NCBI GenBank assembly: GCA_018901755.1
Contig: JAHIDZ010000001.1
Location: forward strand, 1 to 64,000
DNA length: 64,000 bases
Source: Nanobdellota archaeon
GTDB taxonomy: Archaea; Aenigmatarchaeota; Aenigmatarchaeia; Aenigmatarchaeales; Aenigmatarchaeaceae
Direction: 5' to 3'
Positions 17,895 to 25,518 of the stretch are shown here, piece by piece (position 1 is the stretch's first letter; every line of letters begins with the position of its first letter). The notes beneath the pieces are model-generated. The model worked only from the letters and a program-made list of their open reading frames with translations, was not told the origin of the DNA and did no database searches. A program made the translations under genes and the position numbers.

Positions 17895-18296
17895 ATGACA
17901 AAATTCGGATTGAAACAAGCAAAAAAGTTTCTCGGAGAATTGCAAATAGAAAAAGCTAGACCTTCATATGATTTGATGAAAGTAACTCATAAAGAAATAG
18001 ATATGCTTGTGGACGAATATGCTAGTTTACTACTTAGTTCAATAGCACTTCCCAAAATAAAAGAGAAAATAGAACTGCGAATAAATAGTTATGATATTCC
18101 TATGAATGATCCAGTTCTAATTGCTCCAATTAAAGCGTTGGAGGCATGTTTAGGTCCAACAGAAGATGATACAATGATTGTTGACATGGTAGGAAAGTAT
18201 GCGACTGAAGCTAATCTTACTGTTAAAGAAGAAACAAAAATACAAACAATCGCAGGAAAATTCGGATATAAACTTGAAAATTGGATAACACTATAA
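17895..18296 (+). CDS. conserved-looking hypothetical protein
   Basis: About 133 residues, helical, no membrane segment and no motif I recognise. An in-frame ATG exists at 17856, but the TATA-like box TTTATATACTT near 17866-17876 falls inside that extension and is about 26 nt before the ATG at 17895, so the downstream start is more likely. Confidence 0.6.
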   Translation: MTKFGLKQAKKFLGELQIEKARPSYDLMKVTHKEIDMLVDEYASLLLSSIALPKIKEKIELRINSYDIPMNDPVLIAPIKALEACLGPTEDDTMIVDMVGKYATEANLTVKEETKIQTIAGKFGYKLENWITL

Positions 18297-18396
18297 ATAA
18301 AAACATAGTATTCTAATTTCTACAAAACAATTAAAGTTCAAATTCAAATAAAGTCTTTATATGCTCTGGTAGATAACTAAATTCAGGTGATAAATT

Positions 18397-18618
18397 ATGG
18401 CAGCAAGAAAACGAACAGTAAAAGCACAAGCAACAAATTCATGTAATTGTGTAGGTATGAGTCACCATCATTGTGGGTTCATGCCAATATTGCTAGGTAT
18501 TGCAATGTTGTTAGCAGTGTTCTTGAGATACATGGGATACAGTTACAAAATGATTGTAGCAGTATTTGGCGTTCTATTGATTCTTAAGGGAATCATGAAA
18601 ATGACAATGCACAAATAA
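18397..18618 (+). CDS. small membrane protein with Cys/His-rich N-terminus
   Basis: 73 residues: a basic start, a cluster of Cys and His (SCNCVGMSHHHCGF, about residues 14-27) that could bind metal, then two hydrophobic helices separated by a short polar turn. GGTGAT ribosome site 6 nt before the ATG and TATA-like CTTTATATG near 18355. Family unknown. Confidence 0.6.
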   Translation: MAARKRTVKAQATNSCNCVGMSHHHCGFMPILLGIAMLLAVFLRYMGYSYKMIVAVFGVLLILKGIMKMTMHK

Positions 18619-18711
18619 GAAAAATCTTTTTTTATTTTCTTTTATATATTTTCAATCATTTAGCATAGGCTATCCAAATTCCCTTATATCTCATTTCATA
18701 ATTGTTAGTTT

Positions 18712-19293
18712 ATGTATGTTACAATCAGCGGCGTGCACGGGATTGGGAAATCTTCTATCTGTAACCTTCTAGTTAAAAGAAATAAATGGGAATTGCTTCC
18801 AGAGATTCTTGATGTTTTAGTGTCGCCGCCGGTCTTTGGGCCGAAATCAGATAATAAATTATTATCAGAACTTTGGTTTATGCGTCAAATGATTGTAAGA
18901 GAAAATAAGATAAGAAGTTCGCCCGGACCAATAATACTCTGCGATAGAGGTTGGCATGACGTGTTAATTTATTCTAAAGTTCTTCTTAGCGAAAATGAAT
19001 TTAATGTATTTCAGAGTGTTATATCAGCGATACCTAAGAAGTTTCCAGATCTAGAAATAGTACTTTGGGCTGAAAATAAAAAGGTTATGGAGAGAATAAA
19101 TAGCAGAAACAGAAACAATCTTGGTTCCTGGGGCGAAGATGATTTAGAATATTTAAAAAGTGTTAACGAATTATATAAGAAATATCATGATGATTTTAAA
19201 GATGTTAAAAATATTGTTTTAGTTGATGCATCTGGTTCATTAGAAGATACATATTCTCAAGTTAGAGCAACAATTGATAATTTTTTGCGTTGA
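18712..19293 (+). CDS. deoxynucleoside/thymidylate kinase-like P-loop protein
   Basis: A P-loop GVHGIGKSS (residues 7-15) near the N-terminus and an LCDRGWHDVLIYS motif resembling the DRS/DRG lid-side motif of deoxynucleoside and thymidylate kinases. The C-terminal part has an arginine-bearing lid-like segment (ERINSRNRNN). Probable small-molecule or nucleoside kinase; substrate uncertain. A TATA-like CTTATATC about 26 nt upstream suggests a leaderless transcript. Confidence 0.65.
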   Translation: MYVTISGVHGIGKSSICNLLVKRNKWELLPEILDVLVSPPVFGPKSDNKLLSELWFMRQMIVRENKIRSSPGPIILCDRGWHDVLIYSKVLLSENEFNVFQSVISAIPKKFPDLEIVLWAENKKVMERINSRNRNNLGSWGEDDLEYLKSVNELYKKYHDDFKDVKNIVLVDASGSLEDTYSQVRATIDNFLR

Positions 19294-19371
19294 TAGTTTT
19301 TTAATCACTTACTGAAAATAAATTTTATGCCAAAAATCAAGCATAAATACTTTACTTCACCAGTTTAAACT

Positions 19372-19563
19372 ATGATAACGAGTTCTCTTGATGAAAATAT
19401 TCTTAAAAGTTCAAAATTAATCATGTCGCACGAAGCTATGATGGCAACTGAAGTCATTTTAGAAGATGAAGAAATGATTTGTAGTAGTTGCGATATAGAT
19501 ACGTCTTTAGATATGTCTGAATTTGCGCAAGATTTCATATGGCATCCTGCGAAGAAATATTAA
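19372..19563 (+). CDS. small acidic hypothetical protein
   Basis: 63 residues, acidic, with one CSSC pair (about residues 38-41). Supported by a TATA-like CATAAATACTT 25-30 nt before the ATG and a T-rich tract right after the stop. No family recognised. Confidence 0.45.
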   Translation: MITSSLDENILKSSKLIMSHEAMMATEVILEDEEMICSSCDIDTSLDMSEFAQDFIWHPAKKY

Positions 19564-19626
19564 ATTTCTTATTTCTTTCTCTTAGTTGCTATTTTCTTTC
19601 TCTTTTTTACTGCCATTGTATCACAA

Positions 19627-20415
19627 TTATTCTATAATTCGAATGTCGGCTATGTGGCATCCTTTATCATCACAAAATACTGGATTCATGTCCATTTCGT
19701 TTATTCCGTTTTTCAAAGCGAAGTTTCCAACCCTTACTAAAAGATCATAAAGTGAATTAAAATTAATTGGAGGTTTACCACGTGCGCCAGCAAGCATTTC
19801 ATAGCCAGCCAATTCTTTAACCATTGCTTCAGCATCACTAACAGCAATAGGACAAACTCTAAATTTAACATCTTTGAACACTTCTACATAGATTCCTCCA
19901 AGTCCGACAGAAACAACACAACCGAATTGTGGATCTGATTTAGCACCAATAATAAGTTCAATACCGTCTTTGAATTCCTGGGCTAAAACTTTTTCAGCAC
20001 CTTTAATTTTCATTAATTTTTTAAATGCTTCATCTGCTTCTTCAGGAGTATTTACTTTGATAATTCCATCTACTTCTGTTTTGTGTACAATTTTTGTACT
20101 AGAAACTTTAAACATGCAAGGAAATCCTATAGCTTTTAATGAAGGTATGTCTTTCTCAGTTTTTAAGAAAATAGTTTTTAGAGTAGGTAATTTAGCAGAC
20201 TTAACCATATCGTATGCTTTATTATCATCTAGCTTTTCTATTATTGGTAGTTTGATAGCTGATTTATGTTTAGATTTGGTCACTGGTTTACGTACAGGTT
20301 TAGAAACCCTTTTTACGACTTTTTTATGAATAATAGCCTTTTTTACAGTCTTTGGCTTAGGTTTAGAATGTTTTACAACTTTTTTTACAGGTTTCTTAAA
20401 AAGAGTGAATGCCAT
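19627..20415 (-). CDS. acdB: ADP-forming acyl-CoA synthetase beta subunit with Lys-rich tail
   Basis: ATP-grasp beta chain partnering the alpha subunit at 16169-17524: GFPCMFKVSSTKIVHKTEVDG (split here for reference), a later VSVGLGGIYVEV and the metal-binding NEMDMNPV are typical. The first 52 residues or so are not part of the usual enzyme; they are packed with Lys/Arg and lack acidic residues, like a histone H1 tail, and could bind nucleic acid or a membrane. The start is the first ATG, and no start downstream removes the whole tail. Confidence 0.9.
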   Translation of the reverse strand: MAFTLFKKPVKKVVKHSKPKPKTVKKAIIHKKVVKRVSKPVRKPVTKSKHKSAIKLPIIEKLDDNKAYDMVKSAKLPTLKTIFLKTEKDIPSLKAIGFPCMFKVSSTKIVHKTEVDGIIKVNTPEEADEAFKKLMKIKGAEKVLAQEFKDGIELIIGAKSDPQFGCVVSVGLGGIYVEVFKDVKFRVCPIAVSDAEAMVKELAGYEMLAGARGKPPINFNSLYDLLVRVGNFALKNGINEMDMNPVFCDDKGCHIADIRIIE

Positions 20416-20466
20416 GTATCATTATGTGGTTAACTTTTATTTAAATGTTCTATGAGTATTGATATT

Positions 20467-21192
20467 ATGGATTTCACACTGATAGGTTTACCATACGATG
20501 AAACACAGACATTTCGTAAAGGGGCAAGCAAAGCACCAGATATGATTAGAAGTATTTTTCCTAAACTAGAGACGTTTGTTAATGGCGTTGATTTAACAGA
20601 ACATTTTATTGAAGATCTCGGCAATCTGACTAAAGAGCAACTATCTACTGCGAATATTACAAAGTTTCCTATTTTTATCGGTGGTGAACACACGGTTACG
20701 GAGTGGGCTGTCGATAAACTGAAACCTAAAAATGTTGTTATCTTTGATGCGCATCCTGACTGTGAAGATAGTGGTAAGCACGATGGAGTTACAAAACGCC
20801 TTGCTGGGAAGGGATATAATACCTATATTATAGCATATGGGCTGAGAACTATATCTAAAAAAGAACAAGAATACTTGAATAGTGGAAAAGTTAAAGTTAT
20901 TGACGCAAGTGAACTTGCTACACTGAAAGGTGATACGTTTGTTTCTTTTGATTTAGATATTTTAGATCCAGCAGTATTACCAGCTGTAGGTAATCCAGAA
21001 CCAAGTGGTTTGTCTTTTGGAGAATTAATTGCGATATTCAATATGCTTGAAAATGCAAATATTGTTGGTGTTGATTTTGTTGAATACACACCGACTGAGA
21101 AGGATAATGATATTTATTTATCTATAGCTGGAAAATTAATATATTCTATAATGAGTGAAATTATAAGAAAAAAAGAAAATAAAATTGCCTAA
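20467..21192 (+). CDS. arginase/agmatinase-family ureohydrolase
   Basis: Manganese ureohydrolase fold with the expected ligands: GGEHT (first His), DAHPDCED (Asp-His-Asp-Asp cluster) and SFDLDILDP (last two Asp), plus the NPEPSGL loop. The reaction is probably hydrolysis of arginine, agmatine or a related guanidino compound; specificity is not clear. An ATG at 20452 lies only 10-15 nt after the TATA-like TTTATTTAAA, so the ATG at 20467, about 26 nt away, is the better start. Confidence 0.88.
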   Translation: MDFTLIGLPYDETQTFRKGASKAPDMIRSIFPKLETFVNGVDLTEHFIEDLGNLTKEQLSTANITKFPIFIGGEHTVTEWAVDKLKPKNVVIFDAHPDCEDSGKHDGVTKRLAGKGYNTYIIAYGLRTISKKEQEYLNSGKVKVIDASELATLKGDTFVSFDLDILDPAVLPAVGNPEPSGLSFGELIAIFNMLENANIVGVDFVEYTPTEKDNDIYLSIAGKLIYSIMSEIIRKKENKIA

Positions 21193-21193
21193 T

Positions 21194-21502
21194 TTAGAAT
21201 CCCATTATTCCAGTCTGTTCTTCGCTAGAAGATGCAGGTTCTTCAGGCATTGTTGGTGTTATGTGTTTTATGATTACAACATCACTTACATTATCTACAA
21301 GTCTGTAAGGTATGATTACTCCTTTTTTACCACCAACTACGTTAGCTAAAAATGAACCTCTAGATGCTTCTATTACCAACGAATCTACTCTGAATTTAGT
21401 CAGATCTACAGAAAGGTCTACAACTTTCCCACAAAAACTACCCTTATTGGTAAATACATCCTTACCCATCATTTCTGTTGCGTTTTTTACAGTTATTCCC
21501 AT
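21194..21502 (-). CDS. PRC-barrel domain protein
   Basis: A 102-residue single PRC-barrel: MMGKDVFTNKGSFCGKVVDL at the start and a second-half strand VIIPYRLVDNVSDVVII. These small barrels act as protein-binding adaptors in RNA metabolism or division in archaea. It converges on the ureohydrolase with one base between stops. An AGGAGGT-like site lies upstream of the ATG. Confidence 0.85.
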   Translation of the reverse strand: MGITVKNATEMMGKDVFTNKGSFCGKVVDLSVDLTKFRVDSLVIEASRGSFLANVVGGKKGVIIPYRLVDNVSDVVIIKHITPTMPEEPASSSEEQTGIMGF

Positions 21503-21595
21503 GTTTTTTACCTCCTAAAATAATACAATCGTATTAAATAACTACGAGTGTCTAATAAATAAATAACTGCGTTGATATATAAAGTTTATAGGAAT

Positions 21596-21684
21596 GCTGG
21601 GGTCGCGCAGCTTGGTAACGCGCAGGCCTGCTAAGTCTGTTTCCCTTTCGGGATTCGTGGGTTCAAATCCCACCTCCAGCGCCA
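21596..21684 (+). tRNA. tRNA-Ser (GCT), CCA encoded
   Basis: Acceptor GCTGGGG/CTCCAGC with discriminator G and encoded CCA. Anticodon stem CAGGC/GTCTG with loop CTGCTAA gives anticodon GCT. The long variable arm (CCC/GGG stem) and the T stem GTGGG/CCCAC are intact. TATA-like GATATATAAAG is about 22 nt upstream. No intron. Confidence 0.95.
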
Positions 21685-21697
21685 TTATGCTGATTTT

Positions 21698-22291
21698 ATG
21701 AAAATTACAAATAATATCATAAAAGAGATTAAACAAAATATTCATTCAACTGTAAAAGACAAGAAAAAATTGCAGAAATTAATAGATTCTTATTTCCCTG
21801 GTGGAAAGGCTTACGGAGCAAGAAATCCAGAAGTTAGAAAAATAGCTAAAAAATATTTAAAAGAATTGAAAAAAGATAAAAAAATTTTACTTAAAGTTTC
21901 TAAAGAACTTTGGAAAGACGGCCACATTGAACCAAGAATAATTGCTTCTATTTTTATTGGTTCAATTATATATGAAAAAGAGTCTATCGTATTAATTAAG
22001 AAATGGGTGCCAACTTTAGATAATTGGGCAAACGCAGATTTACTGATGGGTGAAACGAAAAGATACTGGATTGAACATTCTAAAGAAACTTTAGTATATT
22101 CTAAAAAATTAATCAAATCTAAAAATCCATGGGATAGAAGATTTGGTTTAATAATTCTAATATTTCCAATTCGACGACATAAAATAACTAAAAAACAAGC
22201 AACTGATATTGCCAACAGATTAAAAGATGATAGAGAAAAATATGTAAGAAAAGGATATATCTGGCTAATGGACCAAATATCTAAATCATAG
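21698..22291 (+). CDS. AlkD-like DNA alkylation repair protein
   Basis: HEAT-like repeat protein. The opening FPGGKAYGARNPEVRKIAKK and later LDNWANADLL, followed by a WDRRFGLIIL segment, match the DNA alkylation repair family, whose members flip out and remove alkylated bases. At 197 residues it is slightly short. The Trp/Asp typical of the pocket are present (DNWANAD, PWDRR). It starts 13 nt after tRNA-Ser. Confidence 0.85.
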   Translation: MKITNNIIKEIKQNIHSTVKDKKKLQKLIDSYFPGGKAYGARNPEVRKIAKKYLKELKKDKKILLKVSKELWKDGHIEPRIIASIFIGSIIYEKESIVLIKKWVPTLDNWANADLLMGETKRYWIEHSKETLVYSKKLIKSKNPWDRRFGLIILIFPIRRHKITKKQATDIANRLKDDREKYVRKGYIWLMDQISKS

Positions 22292-22335
22292 AAATAGTGC
22301 TTCAACTCGATTCAATATTCAAATTTTTAATAAAA

Positions 22336-22358
22336 AATAAAGATATAAATATTCTAAA
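22336..22358 (+). promoter_or_regulatory. TATA-box block, copy 1 of 23-bp repeat
   Basis: An exact 23-base match to 24361-24383, centred on GATATAAATATT. It lies about 20-30 nt before ATG 22371, as expected for a leaderless archaeal promoter. Confidence 0.6.
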
Positions 22359-22370
22359 CCTATCTTATTT

Positions 22371-22934
22371 ATGAAATTAATAATTGTAAGACATGGTGAT
22401 ATAGGTACTGTAAAAAATACCTTTACAGGTAAAACTGATAAGCTTCTAACAGAAAACGGTAAAGAAGAAGCTAAGAAGCTTGCTCAAGAACTTTCTAAAT
22501 TTAAAATTGATAAAATATATTCTAGTCCATATATTAGAGCAGTTCAAACTGCAGAGGAAATATCAAAAATTGTAAAAAGAAATGTTATAATAACTAATGC
22601 TCTCAAGGAAGTAGATTTTGGTATTTTTGATGGGCTTACATCTGAAGAAGCACTTGAAAAATATCCAAATCTATTTGAAAACCGATTAAAAGATAAATGG
22701 AACTATAAAATATTAGATGGGGAAAGTTATTCTGGTGCTTCAGCAAGAGTTATAAATTTTATTAATTCAATTGTTTCAGAAACTGAAGATAATATTATTC
22801 TTGTTACACACGCAACACTGATAAAGATAATAATGGTTTCTATCTTGAATAAAAAACTTGAAGATGTCGAAAAGGATTATATAAAAACAGCTTCATATCG
22901 AATAATAGAATTTAAAGATGGAAAATTTAACTAG
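22371..22934 (+). CDS. histidine phosphatase (phosphoglycerate mutase-like)
   Basis: The catalytic RHG is at residues 7-9 (IIVRHGDIG), the second Arg is in SSPYIRAVQTAEEI, a Glu is in LKEVDFGIFDG, and the second His is in LVTHATLIKI. These complete the His-phosphatase active site. Substrate unknown. Its end overlaps the convergent kinase by 8 nt. The promoter contains a 23-bp block also found before tRNA-Glu. Confidence 0.9.
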   Translation: MKLIIVRHGDIGTVKNTFTGKTDKLLTENGKEEAKKLAQELSKFKIDKIYSSPYIRAVQTAEEISKIVKRNVIITNALKEVDFGIFDGLTSEEALEKYPNLFENRLKDKWNYKILDGESYSGASARVINFINSIVSETEDNIILVTHATLIKIIMVSILNKKLEDVEKDYIKTASYRIIEFKDGKFN

Positions 22935-24309
22935 ATTTCTTTTGATGCTCGAAGAAATATGGTTTTGTTATATTATGTTGTTTTAATTCTGATTCTATAA
23001 AATTGTCAATTTCGCGAGTATTGCTACCACATATAAGTTCTCTATTAATATTAAATGTTTTTTGAGCTCCCCATACTCTCTCTTGTGTATCCTGTATAAT
23101 GGATGCATCAAGCATGGTTAATATTTTTGGGGCAATGAAATCGGGTATATGTTCAATAAATTCTAAAAAATTGAATTCGTTTTTTTCAGCTTCAGCGTGT
23201 AGATTATTTTTATCGAAGTGATATATGAGCCCGTATAAATTTTTGTTAGCTGCCGTATAAAAGCAATGTGAATGAAGTTTTAAGACCGGTAAGTTCAACA
23301 GAATATCATATTCTTTTAAATTGGCTATTCTAAAATTAGTATTATTATATGAGCACTGTTTAAAACTGAAATCATACATACTTACGATATCTGTTTTATG
23401 TTCTTCTGCAACGGTTTTCAATTTTAATCCATTAATAATTTGTTTAGAACGTTCTTCTATTTGTTTGTCGGCCAACATAGCCGATAGAAATCCAGCAATA
23501 TATGAATCGCCAGCGCCTACATGATTTATTTGTTCTGTTTCAAATGGAGCAATTTGTATATTTTTCCCCTTATTTTTTATTACTGATCCATTTTTTCCAA
23601 GTGTTACTACCACAATGTCTGAAAAGCCATTAAGGTATTCTGTTGCGCTATCAACGTTTTCCGTTCCAGAAATTTTTTTAGCTTCAGATTCGTTTGAAAA
23701 TATAATATTAGCTTTCCGTATTACTTTTTCTAATAATCTGTTGTCCATTATTTTAGTTCCGCTAAGATTTAGTGCAATAATAGAGAAATTTGAGGCATAA
23801 TCAACTATTTCTAACATATTTTCGTACGAATTTCCAATAAAAGAATATATGCTCGTGTTAAATATGTCGCATTTTTCTATTAACGTTTTGGTATCTTCAT
23901 CAAAAACAAGATCATCGGATGATCCATAGTTGCATACATTTGTAACATCATTTTTTACTTTGAAATTAAAAATATATGGCGTACATTTGTGCGAGTGTTG
24001 AAAATGGCATTCTACACCGTTTTCTTTTAAAATCTCTTCATATTCTTTACCATTTTCATCTGTACCAACACATGCTACTAGCTGGGAGTTGGCCCCTAAA
24101 ATAGACATCAAAGAGGCGGTATTTCCTTCACTTCCACCATAGTACTTTCTTGGTTTATATGGCTTGAGCATTTTTAATATTTCTTCTGGCTTTTGCTTCA
24201 AATAATTTACTTTTCCAATTTCATAGTTATTTTCATGTAGGAATATATTATCTTTTAATTCGATAAAATAGTCTATCATGGGTCTTCCGATAGCCAAGAA
24301 TGATGACAT
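22927..24309 (-). CDS. PfkB sugar/nucleoside kinase fused to C-terminal half of a DUF362 domain
   Basis: Residues 1 to about 285 are a PfkB-family kinase: N-terminal FLAIGRPMIDYFI, the substrate-side GGSEGNTAS, and the anion-hole/catalytic Asp motif HVGAGDSYIAGF. From about residue 310 the chain reads YDILLNLPVLKLHS...TAANKNLYGLIYH...KILTMLDASI, the signature of the second half of DUF362 proteins. The first half of DUF362 is missing and the usual kinase C-terminal helices are replaced. The kinase active site is intact; the role of the appended part is unknown. Confidence 0.75.
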   Translation of the reverse strand: MSSFLAIGRPMIDYFIELKDNIFLHENNYEIGKVNYLKQKPEEILKMLKPYKPRKYYGGSEGNTASLMSILGANSQLVACVGTDENGKEYEEILKENGVECHFQHSHKCTPYIFNFKVKNDVTNVCNYGSSDDLVFDEDTKTLIEKCDIFNTSIYSFIGNSYENMLEIVDYASNFSIIALNLSGTKIMDNRLLEKVIRKANIIFSNESEAKKISGTENVDSATEYLNGFSDIVVVTLGKNGSVIKNKGKNIQIAPFETEQINHVGAGDSYIAGFLSAMLADKQIEERSKQIINGLKLKTVAEEHKTDIVSMYDFSFKQCSYNNTNFRIANLKEYDILLNLPVLKLHSHCFYTAANKNLYGLIYHFDKNNLHAEAEKNEFNFLEFIEHIPDFIAPKILTMLDASIIQDTQERVWGAQKTFNINRELICGSNTREIDNFIESELKQHNITKPYFFEHQKKSS

Positions 24310-24360
24310 AATTTAATAATATATAGTAAACTATAAATATTGATATTTTAAATGACATAC

Positions 24361-24383
24361 AATAAAGATATAAATATTCTAAA
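24361..24383 (+). promoter_or_regulatory. TATA-box block upstream of tRNA-Glu, copy 2 of 23-bp repeat
   Basis: Identical over 23 bases to 22336-22358. The TATA centre is about 30 nt before the tRNA 5' end, consistent with a tRNA promoter. Confidence 0.6.
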
Positions 24384-24442
24384 TACAACTAGTTATTACG
24401 ATGCTCCCATCGTCTAGTCCGGTCAAGGATCCGAGCCTTTCG

Positions 24443-24491
24443 AATTCTATTCGAAAGGATTGAGCCTGTTGGCTATGAATAGGATAAAGAC
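24443..24491 (+). other. tRNA-Glu intron 1 (canonical 37/38), 49 nt
   Basis: Bulge-helix-bulge: central 4-bp helix CTTT (24437-24440)/AAAG (24486-24489), bulges CGA and ACA, outer helix CGAGC/GCTCG, inner helix of nine pairs ATTCTATTC/GAATAGGAT including one G-T. Cutting after the second base of each bulge gives the expected anticodon loop. Confidence 0.85.
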
Positions 24492-24499
24492 AGCTCGTG

Positions 24500-24527
24500 A
24501 TGACACGAATTTTTGGTGTCACGAGAA
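24500..24527 (+). other. tRNA-Glu intron 2 (variable loop), 28 nt
   Basis: Central helix CTCG (24494-24497)/CGAG (24522-24525), bulges TGA and AAA, inner helix TGACAC/GTGTCA. Splicing leaves variable loop TGAC. The CTCG strand is also part of the anticodon stem needed for intron 1, so the two folds exclude one another. Confidence 0.8.
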
Positions 24528-24638
24528 ACTTGGGTTCAAATCCCAGTGGGAGCACCATGATTCTATTACCCCTTACGGATACGTGGAACGAATCGTAATA
24601 AGGATACTTCTATAAGTAAAAATTAAAGGGTGATAGAA

Positions 24639-25289
24639 GTGGATATCCACCAAACCGAGCAGAGATTAAAAACACTTTGGATCAGGACAGAAAAATATTG
24701 CGTTAAAGATATTGATAACATTAGAAAATTCCAGGATGAAATGTTTGCAAACGGACTTTCAAACAACAGAGCTTTGCTGTATCTGAATGCGATTTATTCT
24801 ATTTCCAAGATCACTGAAAAGAAACTTGCTGATTTGACTAAAGACGAAATAAAAGAAATTGTCGCTGAAATAGAACGAAGCAATAAAGCTGAATGGACTA
24901 AAGTAAAATACAAACTAACCTTAAAGAAGTTCTATCAATTTGTGGAAAAACTTGAATGGTACTCCAAAGAATATCCTGACCGGGTTAAATGGATAAACTC
25001 AGGAGCTAGAAAATCTAAACTTTTAAGACCAATTATTCTGACTGAAGACGAAGTTAAAAGATTGTTTAAAGCAGCTGAACGAGGAAGAGAAAAAGCAATG
25101 TGCTCGTTTATGTACGAGAGCGGTTGCAGATGCCCGGACGAATTGTTTCATATGAAAGTTGGAGATGTTGAATTTGATGAGTATGGAGCTAAAGTTAAAC
25201 TGACTTCAGGAAAAGTAGGAACGAGAAATATAAGAATTATTTCAAGCGTGCCGTATATGAAAATATGGATAAATGAGGATCATCCTTAA
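24639..25289 (+). pseudogene. tyrosine recombinase (integrase), truncated
   Basis: N-terminal SAM-like DNA-binding domain (about 1-105), then the start of the catalytic domain: YESGCRCPDELFHMKVGDV holds the first catalytic Arg, and LTSGKVGTRNIRI the beta-hairpin Lys. The frame stops after VPYMKIWINEDHP, before the H-x-x-R, His/Trp and Tyr motifs. No later frame in the next 150 bases supplies them. GTG 24639 follows a GGTGAT site by 5 nt and is preferred to GTG 24630. Likely inactive alone. Confidence 0.8.
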
Positions 25290-25452
25290 GGAATTGGCTA
25301 AAACAGAGCTGATCAAGATAGTGCCAAATCGCGGAATCAGAATCCTGGACACAGATAAAACAAAAGAAATTATGGCCAGTCAGTTGCCTGAATGGTACAC
25401 TGAACTGATGGAAAAGTATGTAAAAGAGATGAAACAAACAATAAAAGTTTAG
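25273..25452 (+). pseudogene. 59-codon frame after the recombinase break
   Basis: An overlapping frame from ATG 25273 (LAKTELIKIVPNRGIRI...LPEWYTELMEKYV) that looks coding by composition but lacks recombinase motifs. It is probably the tail left after a deletion fused the 3' end of the recombinase or another gene here. A strong terminator hairpin follows 8 nt after its stop. Confidence 0.4.
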
Positions 25453-25460
25453 AGCTATTG

Positions 25461-25500
25461 GGTGACTACGTTTTCTTATTTTGTAGTCACCTATTTTTCT
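25461..25500 (+). terminator. intrinsic-type terminator
   Basis: A perfect 9-bp stem GGTGACTAC (25461-25469)/GTAGTCACC (25483-25491) with a T-rich 13-base loop, followed by TATTTTTCT. It ends the recombinase unit. Confidence 0.75.
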
Positions 25501-25518
25501 ATAAGTTAACTATAATTA

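Larger units (their letters stand above)
24403..24557 (+). tRNA. tRNA-Glu (TTC) with two introns, CCA encoded
   Basis: Acceptor GCTCCCA/TGGGAGC, discriminator A, encoded CCA. Removing 24443-24491 and 24500-24527 leaves a standard 78-nt tRNA-Glu: anticodon stem CGAGC/GCTCG, loop CTTTCGA (anticodon TTC), four-base variable loop TGAC, T stem TTGGG/CCCAG. Both insertions are framed by bulge-helix-bulge structures, so tRNA splicing endonuclease should remove them. The 3' end serves as an integration target: a recombinase gene follows and a copy of the last 14 bases lies at 35496. Confidence 0.93.

Noticed and set aside
24443-24557. tRNA-Glu read as a pseudogene broken by random insertions
   Set aside because: Both insertions have precise bulge-helix-bulge folds and their removal restores every stem and loop.
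24639-25452. SSV-type integrase split by integration or programmed frameshift
   Set aside because: In SSV-type integration the int C-terminal part overlaps the tRNA and the other part is at the far border. Here the N-terminal part is next to the tRNA, and no catalytic C-terminus is found in any nearby frame.
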